Of a stretch of DNA of 64,000 nucleotides, positions 29,972 to 41,436 are shown one piece after another. Below the pieces are notes generated by a model. That model saw nothing but the letters and a program-made list of their open reading frames with translations. It did no database searches and was not told where the DNA came from. The DNA lies in assembly GCA_030017655.1 (NCBI GenBank), contig JASEIM010000005.1:46674-110673 (forward strand), given 5' to 3'. This DNA is from Methanobacterium sp. GTDB lineage: Archaea; Methanobacteriota; Methanobacteria; Methanobacteriales; Methanobacteriaceae. The stretch's first letter is position 1, and each line of letters starts with the position of its first letter. The position numbers and the translations under genes were made by a program.

Positions 29972-30625
29972 ATGTCCAAAGCGTTCCTAGAGAGTACATT
30001 AAACACTACGGAACTTGGAGGCGGTACAATTAAGCGACGATCGGCATGTGCGTTGCTATTAGTATTAACAATGGCAATGTGCATTTTCCCTTCATTTGGA
30101 GGGACAGTAAACCAAGTTGCATCGGACGATAATGCAAAAATTGGTTTAAACAAAGATATACAACCTTTAGAAGTCAACGCGGCTTCTAAATACAAAAAAT
30201 CGAAGAAAAAGATAAAAACTTCTAAGAAAAAATCAAAGAAGAAAAAGAAATCAACGAAAAAGAAGTACAAAAAAGCAAAAGCTTCTTACAAATACAAAAA
30301 AACAGTGTACAAGTCTTATACATGCACCAGTTCAAGTGCATTTAAAAATGACCCAAAATTAAACAGTATAATGATATCCGGAAGTAAATTCAGATACAGT
30401 GGAGCTCACCACACCGGTGCAGAACTAGTAAAATACGGTTCTGGCGACTGCTGGGCCATGAGCGACTATTTAAACACCCAATTCACAAAAGCCGGATACC
30501 AATCAAGAATAATTCAATACCCAACAAGTTATTCAAGCAGGCATAGATCTGTACAGGTTTATATTGAAGGAACCTGGCAAACAGTTCCATATAGAAGTTA
30601 CGGGTATCATTACCTCTTTGTATAG
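29972..30625 (+). CDS. Secreted Lys-rich protein with a C-terminal transglutaminase/papain-like domain
   Basis: 217 residues. A signal-type segment (KRRSACALLLVLTMAMCIFPSF, about 21-43) is followed by a stretch of about 35 residues that is mostly Lys and Ser (about 72-110), suited to binding an anionic wall polymer. The C-terminal 100 residues carry SGDCWAMSDYL (Cys near 155) and SSRHRSVQVYI (His near 189), a Cys-His order as in transglutaminase-like and pseudomurein endopeptidase domains. Wall remodelling is therefore plausible (inference). The ATG lacks a Shine-Dalgarno; see the finding on an ATT codon at 30029. Confidence 0.72.
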   Translation: MSKAFLESTLNTTELGGGTIKRRSACALLLVLTMAMCIFPSFGGTVNQVASDDNAKIGLNKDIQPLEVNAASKYKKSKKKIKTSKKKSKKKKKSTKKKYKKAKASYKYKKTVYKSYTCTSSSAFKNDPKLNSIMISGSKFRYSGAHHTGAELVKYGSGDCWAMSDYLNTQFTKAGYQSRIIQYPTSYSSRHRSVQVYIEGTWQTVPYRSYGYHYLFV

Positions 30626-30816
30626 GTAATAAACCTTTAACTGTTAAAACAAGTGATAGTCATTGATTTCATCTTTTTTTATTTTAAAATTTTATTTTCT
30701 AATTTAAAATTATTAAACAATTTTTAATGGAATGTCAAAGACATTTTTAACATTTATCAATCCCCCACCCATTACCCATACATTTTTATATTGATAAAAA
30801 AGAAATATTATATTAA

Positions 30817-31521
<705 letters not shown>

Positions 31522-31531
31522 GGTGAAATAA

Positions 31532-32752
31532 ATGTCCCTTCAATTTTTTACCATTGATGACTTTGATATGGAAGACAAAACAGTTCTTGTGAGGGTGGAT
31601 ATAAATTCCCCCGTAGATCCAAGCAGTGGATCTATTTTAGATGACACACGAATGAAATTGCATTCTCAAACCATAGCTGAAATATCAAAAAAGGGCGCAA
31701 AAACCGTTATACTTGCTCACCAAAGCCGTCCAGGAAAAAATGACTTTACAACAATGGAAGAACACTCCAAAGCATTATCTAATATTTTAAATCATCCTGT
31801 AAATTATATTGATGACATATTTGGAAGTGCTGCCAGAAAAAAAATAAAAGAAATGCAAAAGGGAGATATACTTTTACTTGAAAATGTGCGTTTTTATTCT
31901 GAAGAAATTCTTAATCGAGAACCTTCAGAACAGGCAAAAACCCATATGGTTCAAAAATTAAGCCCTGTTGTTGATTACTTTATTAATGATGCCTTTGCAG
32001 CAGCACATAGATCACAACCATCTCTGGTTGGTTTTGCACTAACTCTGCCTTCTGGTGCTGGTAGAGTAATGGAAAATGAGCTCAATTCATTGTATAGTGC
32101 CGTAGATAATGTAAAAAGACCCTGCGTATATGTCCTGGGTGGAGTAAAAGTAGATGATTCTATTATGGTCATGGAAAACGTTCTAAGAAGTGGCAGTGCG
32201 GATTATATACTCACAACAGGCCTTGTTGCTAATATATTTCTCTGGGCATCTGACGTTAACATAAGGAAATATAATAAGAAATTTATAGAAGACAGAGGAT
32301 ACTGTGATTTTGTTAAAAAAGGTAAACAAATGTTAAAGGAATTTAAGGGTAAAATTAAAATGCCAGTTGACGTGGCAGTTTGCATAGATGATAAAAGAGA
32401 AGAATATAAGATAAATAATATTCCGGACAAGCCTATATTCGATATAGGCACAGAAACTATTAAAGAATATGCCCGATTCATAAGAGAGGCGAAAACAATA
32501 TTTGCAAATGGCCCTGCCGGAGTTTTTGAAAAAGAAGGGTTTAGTGTAGGTACAGAAGACATTTTAAATGCTATTGCATCATCTCGCGGATATTCTATAA
32601 TTGGTGGCGGTCATTTAGCTGCTGCAGCCGGCCATATGGGATTATCTTCAGGTATAGATCATCTAAGCAGTGGTGGTGGAGCATCGATTAATTTGCTAGC
32701 TGGCCAGAAACTTCCAGTTGTTGAGGTGTTGAGGGAAGTTACTCTTAGATGA
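31532..32752 (+). CDS. pgk: Phosphoglycerate kinase
   Basis: A 406-residue kinase of central carbon metabolism, run towards gluconeogenesis in autotrophic methanogens. VRVDINSPVDPSSGSILDDTR (about 22-42), LAHQSRPGKNDF, LLLENVRFYSEE and FANGPAGVFEKEGF are signature segments, with the nucleotide loop IIGGGHLAAAAG near 355. The ATG has GGTGAAATAA upstream. Co-transcribed with tpiA. Confidence 0.95.
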   Translation: MSLQFFTIDDFDMEDKTVLVRVDINSPVDPSSGSILDDTRMKLHSQTIAEISKKGAKTVILAHQSRPGKNDFTTMEEHSKALSNILNHPVNYIDDIFGSAARKKIKEMQKGDILLLENVRFYSEEILNREPSEQAKTHMVQKLSPVVDYFINDAFAAAHRSQPSLVGFALTLPSGAGRVMENELNSLYSAVDNVKRPCVYVLGGVKVDDSIMVMENVLRSGSADYILTTGLVANIFLWASDVNIRKYNKKFIEDRGYCDFVKKGKQMLKEFKGKIKMPVDVAVCIDDKREEYKINNIPDKPIFDIGTETIKEYARFIREAKTIFANGPAGVFEKEGFSVGTEDILNAIASSRGYSIIGGGHLAAAAGHMGLSSGIDHLSSGGGASINLLAGQKLPVVEVLREVTLR

Positions 32753-32884
32753 ATAAATAATACTACCATTAACTTTTTATATCTTTAATTCAAAAGAATA
32801 AAATTCCAGTGAATTTAATTGAATATACTTATGTAATCAAATTAAATTACCACAAACTATTTAAACTAAAATATCTAAAACCTA

Positions 32885-32963
<79 letters not shown>

Positions 32964-33001
32964 TTAGGCCAAATAAATAGAGACGTTTAAATACATCATA
33001 A

Positions 33002-33077
<76 letters not shown>

Positions 33078-33117
33078 CCCATTAATCTTAAAAGAATGTT
33101 ATAACACGTTTTCAATT

Positions 33118-33191
33118 CCCGCCTTAGCTCAATTTGGCAGAGCATCGGACTGTAGATCCGAGGGTTGCTGGTTCAAGTCCGGCAGGCGGGA
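33118..33191 (+). tRNA. tRNA-Tyr (anticodon GTA)
   Basis: Acceptor CCCGCCT/AGGCGGG starting with the C1-G72 pair typical of archaeal tRNA-Tyr, A discriminator. Anticodon stem TCGGA/TCCGA around CTGTAGA. No intron. Confidence 0.95.
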
Positions 33192-33307
33192 TTCTAATTA
33201 CTGAAATAGTGTTGTAAAAATAATAACAAAGACTATATATTGAAAGAAATAGAAAAGTATTTAAGTATGTATACGTATACCCTATTATACTCTCATTCTT
33301 AAGAGCT

Positions 33308-33379
33308 GCCCTGGTGGTGTAGGGGCTATCATGTGGGCCTGTCGAGCCCACGACTCGGGTTCAAATCCCGGCCAGGGCG
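33308..33379 (+). tRNA. tRNA-Asp (anticodon GTC)
   Basis: Acceptor GCCCTGG/CCAGGGC with a G discriminator, as expected for Asp. Anticodon stem TGGGC/GCCCA around loop CTGTCGA. T-arm CGGG-TTCAAAT-CCCG. Confidence 0.95.
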
Positions 33380-33398
33380 TTGTATTTATATGATCTGT

Positions 33399-33473
<75 letters not shown>

Positions 33474-33485
33474 TTCTTGATTCTA

Positions 33486-33530
33486 GCAACGAAAGTTGCG
33501 AGTTTGCAATTTTAATTTGCAATTTTTTAA
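33486..33530 (+). promoter_or_regulatory. Two hairpins between tRNA-Lys and rpoH
   Basis: GCAAC-GAAA-GTTGC (33486-33499) is a 5-bp stem closed by a GNRA-type GAAA tetraloop. It is followed by a TTGCAA/TTGCAA repeat and a T6 run. It may end or process the tRNA transcript, or shield the start of the polymerase operon mRNA. Confidence 0.4.
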
Positions 33531-33544
33531 CTGGAGGATAAAGT

Positions 33545-33778
33545 GTGAAAAAAGATATCTTAAAACACAGATTAGTTCCAGAACATACTATTTTGTCAAA
33601 ATCTGAAATAAAAAAAATAATAAAAGAGTTAGATATCCATCCCGAACAGCTTCCCAAAATAAAACAGGATGATCCTGTTTGTAAAGCAATTGAAGCTAAA
33701 CCAGGCGATGTTTTGAAAATAACGAGAAAGAGCCATACTGCAGGTAAATTTGTTACTTATAGATTGGTATTAGATTAA
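33545..33778 (+). CDS. rpoH: DNA-directed RNA polymerase subunit H (Rpo5)
   Basis: 77 residues, the archaeal Rpb5 C-terminal domain. HRLVPEHTILSKSE at the start and KPGDVLKITRKSHTAGKFVTYRLV at the end define it. It begins at GTG with CTGGAGGATAAA upstream. First gene of the polymerase-ribosomal protein operon. Confidence 0.95.
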   Translation: MKKDILKHRLVPEHTILSKSEIKKIIKELDIHPEQLPKIKQDDPVCKAIEAKPGDVLKITRKSHTAGKFVTYRLVLD

Positions 33779-33792
33779 TTAATTTATTTTCT

Positions 33793-33848
33793 GGAGGTTA
33801 TCAAAAATTGAAAATTTTTGGAACCCAAGAAATAGATATTTTTGGAGG
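33793..33848 (+). repeat. Composite hairpin element ending on the rpoB2 Shine-Dalgarno
   Basis: GGAGGTTATC, hairpin CAAAAATT/AATTTTTG, linker GGAACCC, an imperfect hairpin AAGAAATA/TATTTTT, then GGAGG and the rpoB2 ATG 6 nt later. A GGAGG stands at both ends, so only the right copy is placed to initiate. Same plan as the elements before rps10 and the nitroreductase gene. Confidence 0.75.
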
Positions 33849-33854
33849 AATTTA

Positions 33855-35345
33855 ATGGGAAAAAATGCATGGGGACTGGTTGATGCATTTTTTGATCAGT
33901 ACAAACTGGTGGATCATCATATAAAATCCTATAATGACTTTGTAGACCATCGAATACAAGATATAATTGACATTACTGAAGATATTGTACTTGAACAGGG
34001 CGAATATAAAGTAAAAACAGGGAAACTTGAAATTAGAAAACCATTTATTAAAGAAGCTGACGGATCAAAAAGTGAAATATATCCAACCGAAGCAAGACTT
34101 AGAAATTTAACTTATTCTGCGCATATGTATCTGGAAATGGCCCTTGTCAAAGAGGGAGAACCAGAACCAGACTTAGAAAAAGTATATATTGGTGAATTAC
34201 CCGTTATGCTTAAATCAAACATATGTCATCTTAATGGGTTAAATGAAAAAGAATTAGAAGAAAAAGGAGAAGATCCACAAGATCCTGGAGGATATTTCAT
34301 TGTTAACGGTTCTGAAAGAGCCATAGTTACAATGGAAGAGATAGCTCCAAACAAGATTATTCTTGAACAGAGCGAAAAAGATAAAGTAGATAGAAAGGCA
34401 AAAGCCATTGTTACTTCAATTAAAAGCGGGTTTAGAGCTCGAATAACCCTAGAATATAAAAAACCACGGAAAAAAGGAGTATTCCTCCGAATATCATTCC
34501 CCTACGTTCCTGGTGAAATACCACTTGTTGTTTTGTTACGTGCCCTGGGACTTGAAACTGATGCTGAATTAATACAGAGTGTTTCAGACGAAACCGATAC
34601 TCAATTCCTTCTTATAGATGATATACAAACTTCAGAAGTAATGAACAGATACGATGCTGTTAAATACATTGGTAACAGAGTCGCAAAGGGTATGACTGAA
34701 GAATACAGAATTAAAAGAGCAGAAGATGTAATTGATAGATATTTATTACCTCATATCGGAGTTGAACCCGAACACAGAGCTGAAAAAGCTACATATCTTG
34801 CTGAAATGACTGAAATGTTACTTCAGGTTATTTTTGAAACACGTGAACCTCACGATAAGGATCATTATGCTAATAAAAGACTCAGAGTATCCGGCGATCT
34901 AATGGAAGATTTGTTCAGAGTTGCATTTACCAGTTTAACCAGAGATATGACATACCAGCTTGAAAGAAGTCTTGCAAGAGGAAAAGAACCTTCTGTTAAG
35001 CAGGCAGTAAGGTCTGATGTCCTTACAGAAAATATTAAACATGCGATAGCCACCGGAAACTGGGTTGGTGGAAGAGCTGGTGTAAGCCAGTTACTTGATA
35101 GAACAAGTTACATGGGGACTTTATCCCACCTTAAACGTGTTGTATCACCCTTAAGCAGAAGTCAGCCCCACTTTGAAGCACGTGATTTGCATCCAACACA
35201 GTTTGGAAAGATATGTCCGAACGAAACTCCCGAGGGACCAAATTGTGGGCTCGTTAAAAACCTTGCACTTCTTGCAAAGATATCTGAAGGTTCAGATACC
35301 GCTGAAATTGAAAATGTAATTAAGAAAATGGGAGTTTTAAAATAG
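33855..35345 (+). CDS. rpoB2: DNA-directed RNA polymerase subunit B'' (Rpo2 N-terminal part)
   Basis: A 496-residue N-terminal half of the second-largest polymerase subunit, split from B' as in Methanobacteriales. [18 protein letters not shown] (about 149-166) and the closing [26 protein letters not shown] fork-loop region are clear. The protein ends just after that region, the usual split point. ATG has GGAGGAATTTA upstream, provided by a hairpin element. Confidence 0.97.
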   Translation: MGKNAWGLVDAFFDQYKLVDHHIKSYNDFVDHRIQDIIDITEDIVLEQGEYKVKTGKLEIRKPFIKEADGSKSEIYPTEARLRNLTYSAHMYLEMALVKEGEPEPDLEKVYIGELPVMLKSNICHLNGLNEKELEEKGEDPQDPGGYFIVNGSERAIVTMEEIAPNKIILEQSEKDKVDRKAKAIVTSIKSGFRARITLEYKKPRKKGVFLRISFPYVPGEIPLVVLLRALGLETDAELIQSVSDETDTQFLLIDDIQTSEVMNRYDAVKYIGNRVAKGMTEEYRIKRAEDVIDRYLLPHIGVEPEHRAEKATYLAEMTEMLLQVIFETREPHDKDHYANKRLRVSGDLMEDLFRVAFTSLTRDMTYQLERSLARGKEPSVKQAVRSDVLTENIKHAIATGNWVGGRAGVSQLLDRTSYMGTLSHLKRVVSPLSRSQPHFEARDLHPTQFGKICPNETPEGPNCGLVKNLALLAKISEGSDTAEIENVIKKMGVLK

Positions 35346-35356
35346 AGGGGTTAAGC

Positions 35357-37171
35357 ATGAAAAAGTGCAAAATTTATATTAATGGTAAACTTATTGGAGC
35401 TTGCGAGGATCCAGAAAGTTTTGTAGAGGAAATGAGAGAAAAAAGGAGAAGTGGAGAAGTTTCTCACGAAATGAACATCACCCACTATCCAGAAACAGAT
35501 GAAATTTTTATTTTTAACGATCCTGGAAGAACAAGAAGACCTCTTATAGTTGTTAAAGATGGCGAGTCAATGCTCAAAGAAGAGCATATAACAGCGATTG
35601 AAGAAGGGGAAATGAACTGGGATGACCTCATAAATGAAGGTATAATTGAATATTTAGATGCTGAAGAAGAAGAAAACACATACATCGCCATGTTTGAAGA
35701 CATTTTAACAGAGGAACATACTCACCTCGAAATTGACCCTTCCACAATGCTTGGAATTTGTGCAGGTATCATTCCTTATGCTAACCATAACTCATCACCA
35801 AGAAACACTATGGAAGCAGGGATGACAAAACAGGCGTTAGGGCTTTATGTTTCAAATTACGGGTTAAGAACTGATACACGTGCTCACCTTTTACACCACC
35901 CACAGTTACCTCTGGTTAAAACAAGGTCAATAGATGCAACCAATTACGATGCAAGACCATCTGGTCAAAATTTTGTGGTTGCTGTTATGTCCTATGAAGG
36001 ATACAACATGGAAGATGCATTAATACTCAATAAGGCCTCTATTGAAAGAGGACTTTCAAGATCATCATTCTTTAGGTCATATGAAGCTTCAGAGAGAAGA
36101 TATCCTGGTGGACAGGAAGATAAATTTGAATTACCCGAAAAAAGCGTCAGAGGATATAGATCCGAGGAAGTATACAGACACCTTGATGAGGACGGTATAA
36201 TAAATCCAGAAGTTGAAGTCAAATCTGGTGATGTATTAATAGGAAAAACATCTCCTCCACGGTTCCTTGAAGAAATAGATGAATTCGGAACAGTCGCGGA
36301 AAGAAGACGTGAGACATCAGTAACTGTAAGGCATGGTGAAAAAGGTGTCGTGGATGCTGTGATGGTTACTGAAACAGTTGAAGGAAGTAAACTTGCCAAA
36401 ATACGAGTTCGTGACCAGAGACAGCCCGAATTTGGTGATAAATTTGCATCAAGACACGGACAAAAAGGTGTTGTTGGACTTATTGTTTCACAAGAGAATG
36501 TACCATTTACAGCGGAAGGAATAGTTCCAGATTTAATTGTAAATCCACACGCTATACCATCAAGGATGTCAGTTGGCCAGGTTATTGAGATGCTTGCAGG
36601 AAAAGCTGGCGCTATGGAAGGTAGAAGAATGGATGGAACTCCATTTACAGGTGCAGATGGGGAAGAACTAATAAAAGAACTTCTTAAAGAAAATGGATTT
36701 GAAACAGCAGGCCGTGAATCATTATACAATGGAATTACCGGTGAGAGGATAGAAGCTGAAATATTCATAGGAGTTGCTTTCTACCAGAAATTACATCACA
36801 TGACCTCCGATAAAGTGTATGCAAGAAGCAGAGGACCAGTACAGGTTCTAACAAGACAACCGACAGAAGGTAGAGCAAGAGAAGGTGGTTTAAGATTCGG
36901 AGAAATGGAAAGAGACTGTCTTATTGCTCATGGTGCAGCACTTGCATTAAAAGAGAGACTCCTCGATGAATCAGATAAATATGAAGCCATTGTTTGTGCA
37001 GAATGTGGGATGATTGGAGTTTATGATAGAATAAGAGGAAGAAAATACTGTCCTATCTGCGGTGACTCAGATTCATTCCCGGTTGAAATTTCTTATGCAT
37101 TTAAACTTCTCTTAGATGAACTAAAGAGCTTGTGTATATTCCCAAAGCTCGTGCTTAAGGATAAAGCATAA
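35357..37171 (+). CDS. rpoB1: DNA-directed RNA polymerase subunit B' (Rpo2 C-terminal part)
   Basis: A 604-residue C-terminal half of Rpo2. [36 protein letters not shown] and [18 protein letters not shown] are hallmark active-centre and clamp segments. A zinc site CAECGMIG...KYCPICGD lies near residue 545-570. It begins 11 nt after rpoB2, with GAGGGGTTAAGC upstream. Confidence 0.97.
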   Translation: MKKCKIYINGKLIGACEDPESFVEEMREKRRSGEVSHEMNITHYPETDEIFIFNDPGRTRRPLIVVKDGESMLKEEHITAIEEGEMNWDDLINEGIIEYLDAEEEENTYIAMFEDILTEEHTHLEIDPSTMLGICAGIIPYANHNSSPRNTMEAGMTKQALGLYVSNYGLRTDTRAHLLHHPQLPLVKTRSIDATNYDARPSGQNFVVAVMSYEGYNMEDALILNKASIERGLSRSSFFRSYEASERRYPGGQEDKFELPEKSVRGYRSEEVYRHLDEDGIINPEVEVKSGDVLIGKTSPPRFLEEIDEFGTVAERRRETSVTVRHGEKGVVDAVMVTETVEGSKLAKIRVRDQRQPEFGDKFASRHGQKGVVGLIVSQENVPFTAEGIVPDLIVNPHAIPSRMSVGQVIEMLAGKAGAMEGRRMDGTPFTGADGEELIKELLKENGFETAGRESLYNGITGERIEAEIFIGVAFYQKLHHMTSDKVYARSRGPVQVLTRQPTEGRAREGGLRFGEMERDCLIAHGAALALKERLLDESDKYEAIVCAECGMIGVYDRIRGRKYCPICGDSDSFPVEISYAFKLLLDELKSLCIFPKLVLKDKA

Positions 37172-37230
37172 TTAATGAAATTAAAGCTAATTGATAATTT
37201 AGGGGTTAAAAAACAGTAGGAGTGAATATT

Positions 37231-39843
37231 TTGAAAGGAATTTTAAAGAAAATCGCCCAGATTAATTTTGGTCTCATGTCTCCAGAAGATATTAGGAAAA
37301 TGTCAGTCACCAAGATAGTTACTCCAGATACATATGATGAGGATGGATATCCAATTGAAGCAGGGCTAATGGATCCAAGACTGGGAGTTATTGACCCGGG
37401 GCTTAAATGTAGATCATGTGGATCAAAAGGGGGAGACTGTCAGGGGCATTTTGGTCATATTAACATAGCAAGACCAGTTATACATGTGGGTTTTGCCGAT
37501 ACAATTCATAAAATACTCAGATCAACCTGTAAAGAATGTGCAAGAATTCTGTTAACAGAAGCAGAGATAGTCGATTACAAAGATCGGATCGAATCCATGA
37601 TTAAAAACGAGGAAAGTATAACAGACATCATAAAAGAAGTTTATACTGTAGCAAGACGGGATAAATGTCCTCATTGCGATGAAGAGCAAGAAGATATCAA
37701 AATAGATAAGCCAGTATCCATTGTAGAAGGAAATTATAAATTAACACCAAGTGAAGTAAGGGAAAGGCTTGAAAAAATCCCTGAAGAAGATCACATACTT
37801 TTAGGAGTGAATCCAAAGGTTGCAAAACCTGAATGGATGGTTCTAACTGTTTTACCAGTCCCTCCAGTCACTGTAAGACCATCAATTACACTTGAAACAG
37901 GGGAAAGGTCTGAAGACGATTTAACTCACAAATTAGTCGATATTTTAAGAATAAACCAGAGATTAAAGGAAAACATGGAAGCAGGTGCTCCACAGCTCAT
38001 TGTAGAGGACCTATGGGAACTTTTACAGTACCACGTCACAACCTACTTTGATAATGAAGCATCAGGGGTTCCTCCTGCAAGACACAGATCAGGAAGACCA
38101 CTTAAAACCCTTGCACAGAGACTTAAAGGTAAAGAAGGACGTTTCAGAAGTAACTTATCCGGAAAAAGAGTTAATTTCTCAGCAAGGACTGTAATATCCC
38201 CTGACCCAAATATAAGTATAAACGAAGTCGGTGTTCCTGAAATGATCGCAAAAGAAGTCACTGTACCAATTTATGTGACTCCATGGAACATTGAAGAAAT
38301 GAAAAAATACATCAGTAACGGCCCTAAAGTGCATCCTGGGGCAAATTACGTGGAAAGGCCCGATGGAAGAAAGGTGAGAGTATATCCTGAAACTAAAGAT
38401 GCTATAATTGAAAAATTAGAGCCGGGTTTTAGAGTTGAAAGACATCTAATTGATGGAGATATTGTATTATTCAACAGACAGCCTTCACTTCACAGGATGT
38501 CCATGATGGCCCATGAAGTAAGAGTTTTACCATATAAAACATTCAGACTTAACCTCTGTGTTTGCCCTCCATACAATGCTGATTTTGATGGGGACGAGAT
38601 GAATATGCACGTTTTCCAGACAGAAGAATCACGTGCAGAAGCCAAATCATTAATGAGAGTTCAGGAACATATTCTTTCCCCAAGATTCGGTGGTCCGATA
38701 ATTGGTGGAATCCACGATCACATATCTGGTGCTTATCTTTTAACCAGGAAAAGCAGTGTATTTGAAGAAGATGAAGTTTTCCAGATATTAATGCGGGCGA
38801 AAATACCTTTACCTAAACCAAAAGGCGAACCCTGGACTGGAAAAGAAATATTTTCATTATTACTCCCTGACGACATGAACATGGTCTACAGAGCAGAAAT
38901 CTGCAGAAAATGTGATGAATGCCTTAAACAGGAATGTAAAAACGATGCATATGTCGTTATTGAAGATGGACAGCTTAAAAGCGGTGTAATCGATGATAAA
39001 GCATTTGGATCGTTTGCAGGAAAGATACTTGATTCTGTGGTTAAAGAATACGGTACTGATAAGGCCAAAGAATTCCTTGATTCAGCAACTAAACTCGCCA
39101 TTTCAGGTATTATGAAAAAAGGATTCACTACTAGTACAGATGATGAGGAAATTCCTCAAGAGGCAAAGGAAAGAATTGAAGAACTGTTATCCAAAGCAGA
39201 AGAAAGGGTAGAAATACTTATTGAAGCTTATGAAAACGAAGAACTGGAAGCTCTCCCTGGAAGAAGTCTTGAAGAAACTCTTGAAATGAAAATAATGCAA
39301 GTATTAGGAGAAGCTAGGGATAAATCAGGGGAAATAGCAGAAAAATACTTTGACATTAATAAAAACCATGCAGTGGTTATGGCGCTTACCGGTGCAAGAG
39401 GTTCTATGCTTAACCTTACCCAGATTGCAGCCTGTGTAGGTCAGCAGTCAGTTCGTGGTGGAAGGATCGAAAGAGGTTACAGTGAGAGAACGCTTCCACA
39501 CTTTAAAAAAGGTGAATTAGGTGCAAAAGCACGTGGATTTGTGCATTCAAGTTATAAAACAGGACTTGATCCACTGGAATTTTTCTTCCATGCTATGGGT
39601 GGTAGAGAAGGTCTTGTGGATACAGCGATACGTACCGCGCAAAGTGGTTACATGCAGCGTAGACTTGTAAACGCACTCCAGGATTTAAGTGTCAGGCCTG
39701 ATGGAACAGTAAGGGACAACAGAGGCGTTATCATCCAGACAATGTATGGTGAAGATAAAGTGGACCCTGCAAAGAGTGATTATGGGAAAGTAGTTGATAT
39801 TGATAGAGTAATTGAAGAAATAAGAATTAAAACAGGGAAATAA
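37231..39843 (+). CDS. rpoA1: DNA-directed RNA polymerase subunit A' (Rpo1 N-terminal part)
   Basis: 870 residues from TTG at 37231. A GTG at 37222 is in frame, but it overlaps the ribosome site TAGGAG, which is well spaced for the TTG. The catalytic magnesium loop NADFDGDEMN gives Asp451, Asp453 and Asp455. Zinc motifs CRSCGSKGGDCQGHFGH (near 55) and CKECAR...CPHCDEE (near 95-150) are present. Ends at the conserved A'/A'' split. Confidence 0.97.
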   Translation: MKGILKKIAQINFGLMSPEDIRKMSVTKIVTPDTYDEDGYPIEAGLMDPRLGVIDPGLKCRSCGSKGGDCQGHFGHINIARPVIHVGFADTIHKILRSTCKECARILLTEAEIVDYKDRIESMIKNEESITDIIKEVYTVARRDKCPHCDEEQEDIKIDKPVSIVEGNYKLTPSEVRERLEKIPEEDHILLGVNPKVAKPEWMVLTVLPVPPVTVRPSITLETGERSEDDLTHKLVDILRINQRLKENMEAGAPQLIVEDLWELLQYHVTTYFDNEASGVPPARHRSGRPLKTLAQRLKGKEGRFRSNLSGKRVNFSARTVISPDPNISINEVGVPEMIAKEVTVPIYVTPWNIEEMKKYISNGPKVHPGANYVERPDGRKVRVYPETKDAIIEKLEPGFRVERHLIDGDIVLFNRQPSLHRMSMMAHEVRVLPYKTFRLNLCVCPPYNADFDGDEMNMHVFQTEESRAEAKSLMRVQEHILSPRFGGPIIGGIHDHISGAYLLTRKSSVFEEDEVFQILMRAKIPLPKPKGEPWTGKEIFSLLLPDDMNMVYRAEICRKCDECLKQECKNDAYVVIEDGQLKSGVIDDKAFGSFAGKILDSVVKEYGTDKAKEFLDSATKLAISGIMKKGFTTSTDDEEIPQEAKERIEELLSKAEERVEILIEAYENEELEALPGRSLEETLEMKIMQVLGEARDKSGEIAEKYFDINKNHAVVMALTGARGSMLNLTQIAACVGQQSVRGGRIERGYSERTLPHFKKGELGAKARGFVHSSYKTGLDPLEFFFHAMGGREGLVDTAIRTAQSGYMQRRLVNALQDLSVRPDGTVRDNRGVIIQTMYGEDKVDPAKSDYGKVVDIDRVIEEIRIKTGK

Positions 39844-39870
39844 TATTAAAAGAAGTAATTAGGTGGTTGT

Positions 39871-41094
39871 GTGCCAGATATAAAAAGTGTCATGAAAGTT
39901 TTAAAGAAAAAGAAAGCTGACTTTCCTGAAAGTTTAGTGGAAGAAATTGCTGATGCTCGTGAGAGACATAATCTGGATGATGATGAATTAAATGAGTTAA
40001 TTGACAGAATTAAAAAAGCATATGAACGGGCCACTGTTGAAGATGGGGAGGCTGTAGGTACAGTTGCCGCCCAATCTGTTGGGGAGCCAGGTACCCAGAT
40101 GACAATGAGAACATTCCACTATGCAGGGGTAGCTGAATTAAACGTTACCCTCGGTCTTCCAAGACTGATTGAAATTGTGGATGCCAGGAAGAAAATATCA
40201 ACCCCAACCATGGCCATCTACTTTGATGAAGAATACTTCAATGAAAGATTCGAAAAAGAAAATATAGAATCTGAAGCAGAAAGAGAAAGATTTAAAGAAG
40301 AATTTGTGCGAAAAACAGCCAATATGATAGGTAAAAGTAGCATGAACGATATTCTAAAGAACTTTAACCTTAACTATGCTGACATGAACATTGTTGTAGA
40401 AATCGATGAGGATAAAATCATAGATAAAAGACTTGATCGTGATGACATTATAAAGCGAATTGAAAAAGCTTTTAAAAGAGTTCAAATAGATAACAATATG
40501 CTAAGTTTTGAACCTCCAGCACCAAGTAAAAAAGAAGATCAGACTAAAATTCCAATCAGGGAATTAAGACTTCTTGCTGATAAAGTACGCGATCTTCAAA
40601 TCAGCGGTGTTAAAAACATTGGAAAAGTAGTTATAAGTAAAGAAGGTCTGGAATGGGTTATACACACCGAAGGTTCAAATCTTGGATCCGTTTTGAAAAT
40701 GGAAGGTATAGACAAGGTTAGAACCACAACAAATGACATTCATGAAATAGAAAAAATTCTGGGAATAGAAGCAGCCAGAAATGCAATAATTAGAGAAGCA
40801 CAGAATACTATGGAAGAACAGGGACTTACAGTTGATGTGAGACATATTATGCTTGTTGCAGACATGATGACTGCAGATGGTTCTGTAAAGTCCATAGGCA
40901 GACACGGTATTAGCGGTGAGAAAGCAAGTGTTCTGGCAAGAGCTTCTTTTGAAGAGACTGGAAAACACCTCTTAAGAGCCAGTATAAGAGGAGAAATAGA
41001 CCATCTCACCGGAATAATCGAAAATATTATAATAGGACAGCCAATACCCCTTGGAACAGGTTCTGTTGGCGTTATTATGAATAGAGGTAAGTAA
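39871..41094 (+). CDS. rpoA2: DNA-directed RNA polymerase subunit A'' (Rpo1 C-terminal part)
   Basis: 407 residues starting at GTG with TAGGTGGTT upstream. It carries the trigger-loop region [25 protein letters not shown] (about 66-90, split here as two adjoining parts: [13 protein letters not shown] and [12 protein letters not shown]) and the cleft segment [20 protein letters not shown]. Continues the A' chain encoded just upstream. Confidence 0.97.
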   Translation: MPDIKSVMKVLKKKKADFPESLVEEIADARERHNLDDDELNELIDRIKKAYERATVEDGEAVGTVAAQSVGEPGTQMTMRTFHYAGVAELNVTLGLPRLIEIVDARKKISTPTMAIYFDEEYFNERFEKENIESEAERERFKEEFVRKTANMIGKSSMNDILKNFNLNYADMNIVVEIDEDKIIDKRLDRDDIIKRIEKAFKRVQIDNNMLSFEPPAPSKKEDQTKIPIRELRLLADKVRDLQISGVKNIGKVVISKEGLEWVIHTEGSNLGSVLKMEGIDKVRTTTNDIHEIEKILGIEAARNAIIREAQNTMEEQGLTVDVRHIMLVADMMTADGSVKSIGRHGISGEKASVLARASFEETGKHLLRASIRGEIDHLTGIIENIIIGQPIPLGTGSVGVIMNRGK

Positions 41095-41134
41095 AACTTA
41101 TCGTCTCATGAAAATTAGATAAAGGAGGCAACAC

Positions 41135-41431
41135 ATGGACGTAGATAGAGGAATTAGGGTTGCTGTAGATACAGGGACCGTGACACTAGGGTCTGATAAA
41201 TCTATTCAGGCTTTAAAGCTAGGCAAAGGAAAACTGGTGATTATTGCAAAGAACTGCCCTGCTGAAACCAGGGAAGATGTAATGCATTATTCAAAATTAT
41301 CAGAAATTCCGGTTTATACTTACGAAGGCACAAGTGTAGATCTTGGATCTGTATGTGGAAAACCATTTACAGTGGCTACAATGATTATAAAGGATCCAGG
41401 AGATTCTACAATATTAGAAGTTATGGGGTAA
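41135..41431 (+). CDS. rpl30e: Ribosomal protein L30e
   Basis: 98 residues, the L7Ae/L30e RNA-binding fold. KSIQALKLGKGKLVIIAKNC and ELG-like PVYTYEGTSVDLGSVCGKPF match archaeal L30e. AAAGGAGGCAACAC precedes the ATG. Placed between rpoA2 and nusA, as in most euryarchaea. Confidence 0.95.
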   Translation: MDVDRGIRVAVDTGTVTLGSDKSIQALKLGKGKLVIIAKNCPAETREDVMHYSKLSEIPVYTYEGTSVDLGSVCGKPFTVATMIIKDPGDSTILEVMG

Positions 41432-41436
41432 TTTCT

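Noticed and set aside
35992..36768. A 258-codon minus-strand frame inside rpoB1
   Set aside because: It is the antisense shadow of a highly conserved polymerase gene; the Ser/Pro/Ile-rich composition is what reversed codons of this gene give.
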